A stretch of 64,000 nucleotides of DNA from Epiperipatus broadwayi (lineage: Eukaryota; Onychophora; Udeonychophora; Euonychophora; Peripatidae), in the NCBI GenBank assembly GCA_028023455.1, contig JAQFVV010000050.1, positions 4,209,339 through 4,273,338 on the forward strand. The letters are read 5' to 3'. Each line of letters starts with the position of its first letter. Position 1 is the first letter of the stretch. The notes below the pieces were generated by a model. The model was given only the letters and a program-made list of their open reading frames with translations. It searched no databases and was not told the DNA's origin. This document shows, in pieces, positions 62,795 to 64,000 of the stretch. The position numbers and the translations under genes were made by a program.

Positions 62795-63003
62795 GGTGAA
62801 TATAGTAGTAGTGATAGTGATAGTGGTAGTAGTAGTAGTAGTAGTAGTACTCATAGTCGTAGTCGTAGTAGTGGTAATAGTGGTAGTAGTGATAGTAGTA
62901 GTAGTAGTAGTAGTAGTAGTCATAGTCATAGTTGTACTCATAGTCGTACTCGTAGTCATAGTCGTAGTCATAGTCGTAGTAGTCGTAGTAGTAGTCGTAG
63001 TCA

Positions 63004-63046
<43 letters not shown>

Positions 63047-63382
63047 CATAGTCATAGTTGTATTCGTACTCATAGTCATACTCGTAGTCATAGTAGTTGT
63101 AGTCATAGTCGTAGTAGTAGTAGTAGTAGTGATAGTAGTAGTGTTAGTGGTAGTAGTAGTAGTAGTCATCGTCATCTTCATCATAGTCATAGTAGTCGTA
63201 GTAGTAGTAGTAGTCATAGCAGTAGTAGCAGTAGTAGTAGCAATAGTAGTAGTAGTAGTAGTACTACTACTACTAGTAGTAGTAGTAGTAGTGGTGGGTG
63301 CAGGTGATGGTTGTAGTAGTGGTAGTAGTATACTAGTAGTGGTGGTGGTGATAGTAGTGGTAGTAATAGTAGTTCTTATATA
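62795..63382. repeat. Imperfect AGT/CAT/CGT triplet tract, ~590 bp
   Basis: Almost every third base is T and units are mainly AGT with CAT, CGT, GGT, ACT and GAT. Long open frames exist in several phases (Ser/His/Arg-rich, Val-rich and Thr-rich) only because the tract is built of triplets lacking stops in those phases. Confidence 0.95.
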
Positions 63383-63559
63383 TATGTAAAATATTTACAT
63401 TATTCAAGCTGAATTTAAACTCTCTATCATATTTTATTTATGATCTCTATGCATAGAACATGTTTGTATATCCTTCATTTTTATCATCTAATTATATTAT
63501 ATAATAGTTATTGTTTTAATCTCATTTTCAATGATTTCAAAATTCTCCTTATATGATTC

Positions 63560-63725
63560 ATAAAGACCAACTGATGAGTGCTGGTTTGGCAAAAAATAAA
63601 CATACTGGAAGCCATTTGTCCTTTTCACATGTGTGCGGTCATGTATATCTGTTGTATGAGATAGATTGGATAGCTGAGGAGAGCTTGAAAGTCTGGGTTC
63701 AAATCTTCTATAATTATATCTAAAC
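63560..63725 (+). repeat. Decayed hammerhead repeat (copy 3)
   Basis: GACCAACTGATGAGTGCTGG at 63,565 matches the ribozyme core and stem II start. GAAA has become AAAA and the TTGG strand is CTGG, so the fold is broken. Downstream, TGTATATCTGTTGTATGAG, TAGATTGGATAG and GAAAGTCTGGGTTCAAAT follow the order seen in the other copies. Confidence 0.6.
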
Positions 63726-64000
63726 TCCAGGGATATAAAGTATACCTGCATTTAAATAATTTTTGTATACTAAATTATTTTTTGTTCTTTATCATGTTTT
63801 TAAAATTATTAAATCCTTTATTTTTATTAGGTAGTATACTATATGTAACATTATAAGGCTTACAATGGCATATAATGCCTCTTATATGTTATATACAACA
63901 CTGCAATGCTCAGAAATGCATACAGTGCCTTTTGACTCATACTGGGTAAGGTATTAAAATACAGATGCTATTCTTACTATTAATGTTCCTTGAATTATTT

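Noticed and set aside
62687-63307. 206-codon Ser/His/Arg-rich frame resembling an SR-type protein
   Set aside because: It lies in the triplet tract, and other phases and the other strand are equally open. There is no conserved start context.

Overview
This is an AT-rich animal (metazoan) nuclear window with no intact host gene that I can support. It is dominated by transposable elements in several layers of nesting, tandem arrays and microsatellites. The mix of Penelope-like elements (PLEs) with GIY-YIG domains, an RTE-type LINE ending in TGA/ATG triplets, very short tRNA-derived SINEs, hammerhead-ribozyme repeats and Ty3/gypsy-type LTR elements would fit a lophotrochozoan, possibly a cephalopod or other mollusc. 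The lineage is an inference from content; nothing in the window proves it.

Layout. 1-511: element with ~55 bp inverted ends and a PLE-like GIY-YIG fragment. 3.7-5.5 kb: RTE LINE with one long frame broken by three stop codons. 6.0-7.1 kb: PLE 3' part with tRNA-like tail. 8.4-10.6 kb: LTR-like debris. 10.8-11.7 kb: TIR element with TA target site. 11.889-21.933 kb: a 10 kb composite LTR-type element in a TA run. It has ~3.4-3.9 kb inverted arms, an extra direct terminal repeat, satellites, a primer-site-like leader and a Gag-like coiled-coil frame, but no reverse transcriptase. 22.2-22.6 kb: promoter-like block with a splice-donor motif. 24-26.6 kb: LINE debris, a foldback MITE and a minus-strand PLE carrying a tRNA-SINE. 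27.7-28.6 kb: hammerhead repeat plus a second dispersed repeat. 28.9-29.3 kb: RTE fragment. 30.8-31.4 kb: palindromic MITE, then the best hammerhead ribozyme (minus strand). 35.1-36.2 kb: second TA-TIR element. 37.2-38.5 kb: foldback MITE and PLE. 38.567-46.000 kb: Ty3/gypsy element with ~1.57 kb LTRs. 46.0-46.4 kb: third foldback MITE. 49.0-52.2 kb: 3.2 kb near-perfect palindrome bordered by ATT runs, followed by tandem repeats to 54.5 kb. 55.4-55.8 kb: second plus-strand hammerhead repeat. 56.2 and 61.2 kb: RTE 3' fragments. 57.5-58.8 kb: another inverted-repeat element. 61.9-62.15 kb: the one segment resembling a host promoter (CCAAT, CRE and E2F-like motifs). 62.8-63.4 kb: long imperfect trinucleotide tract. 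63.6 kb: decayed hammerhead.

The strongest unusual signals are (i) hammerhead ribozymes with compensatory changes between copies and a conserved stem I internal loop, (ii) the 10 kb inverted-arm, satellite-bearing non-autonomous LTR-type element, (iii) five tRNA-like SINE copies all in one orientation, four with target-site duplications, and (iv) a 3.2 kb palindrome whose loop carries sequence shared with the ribozyme repeat.
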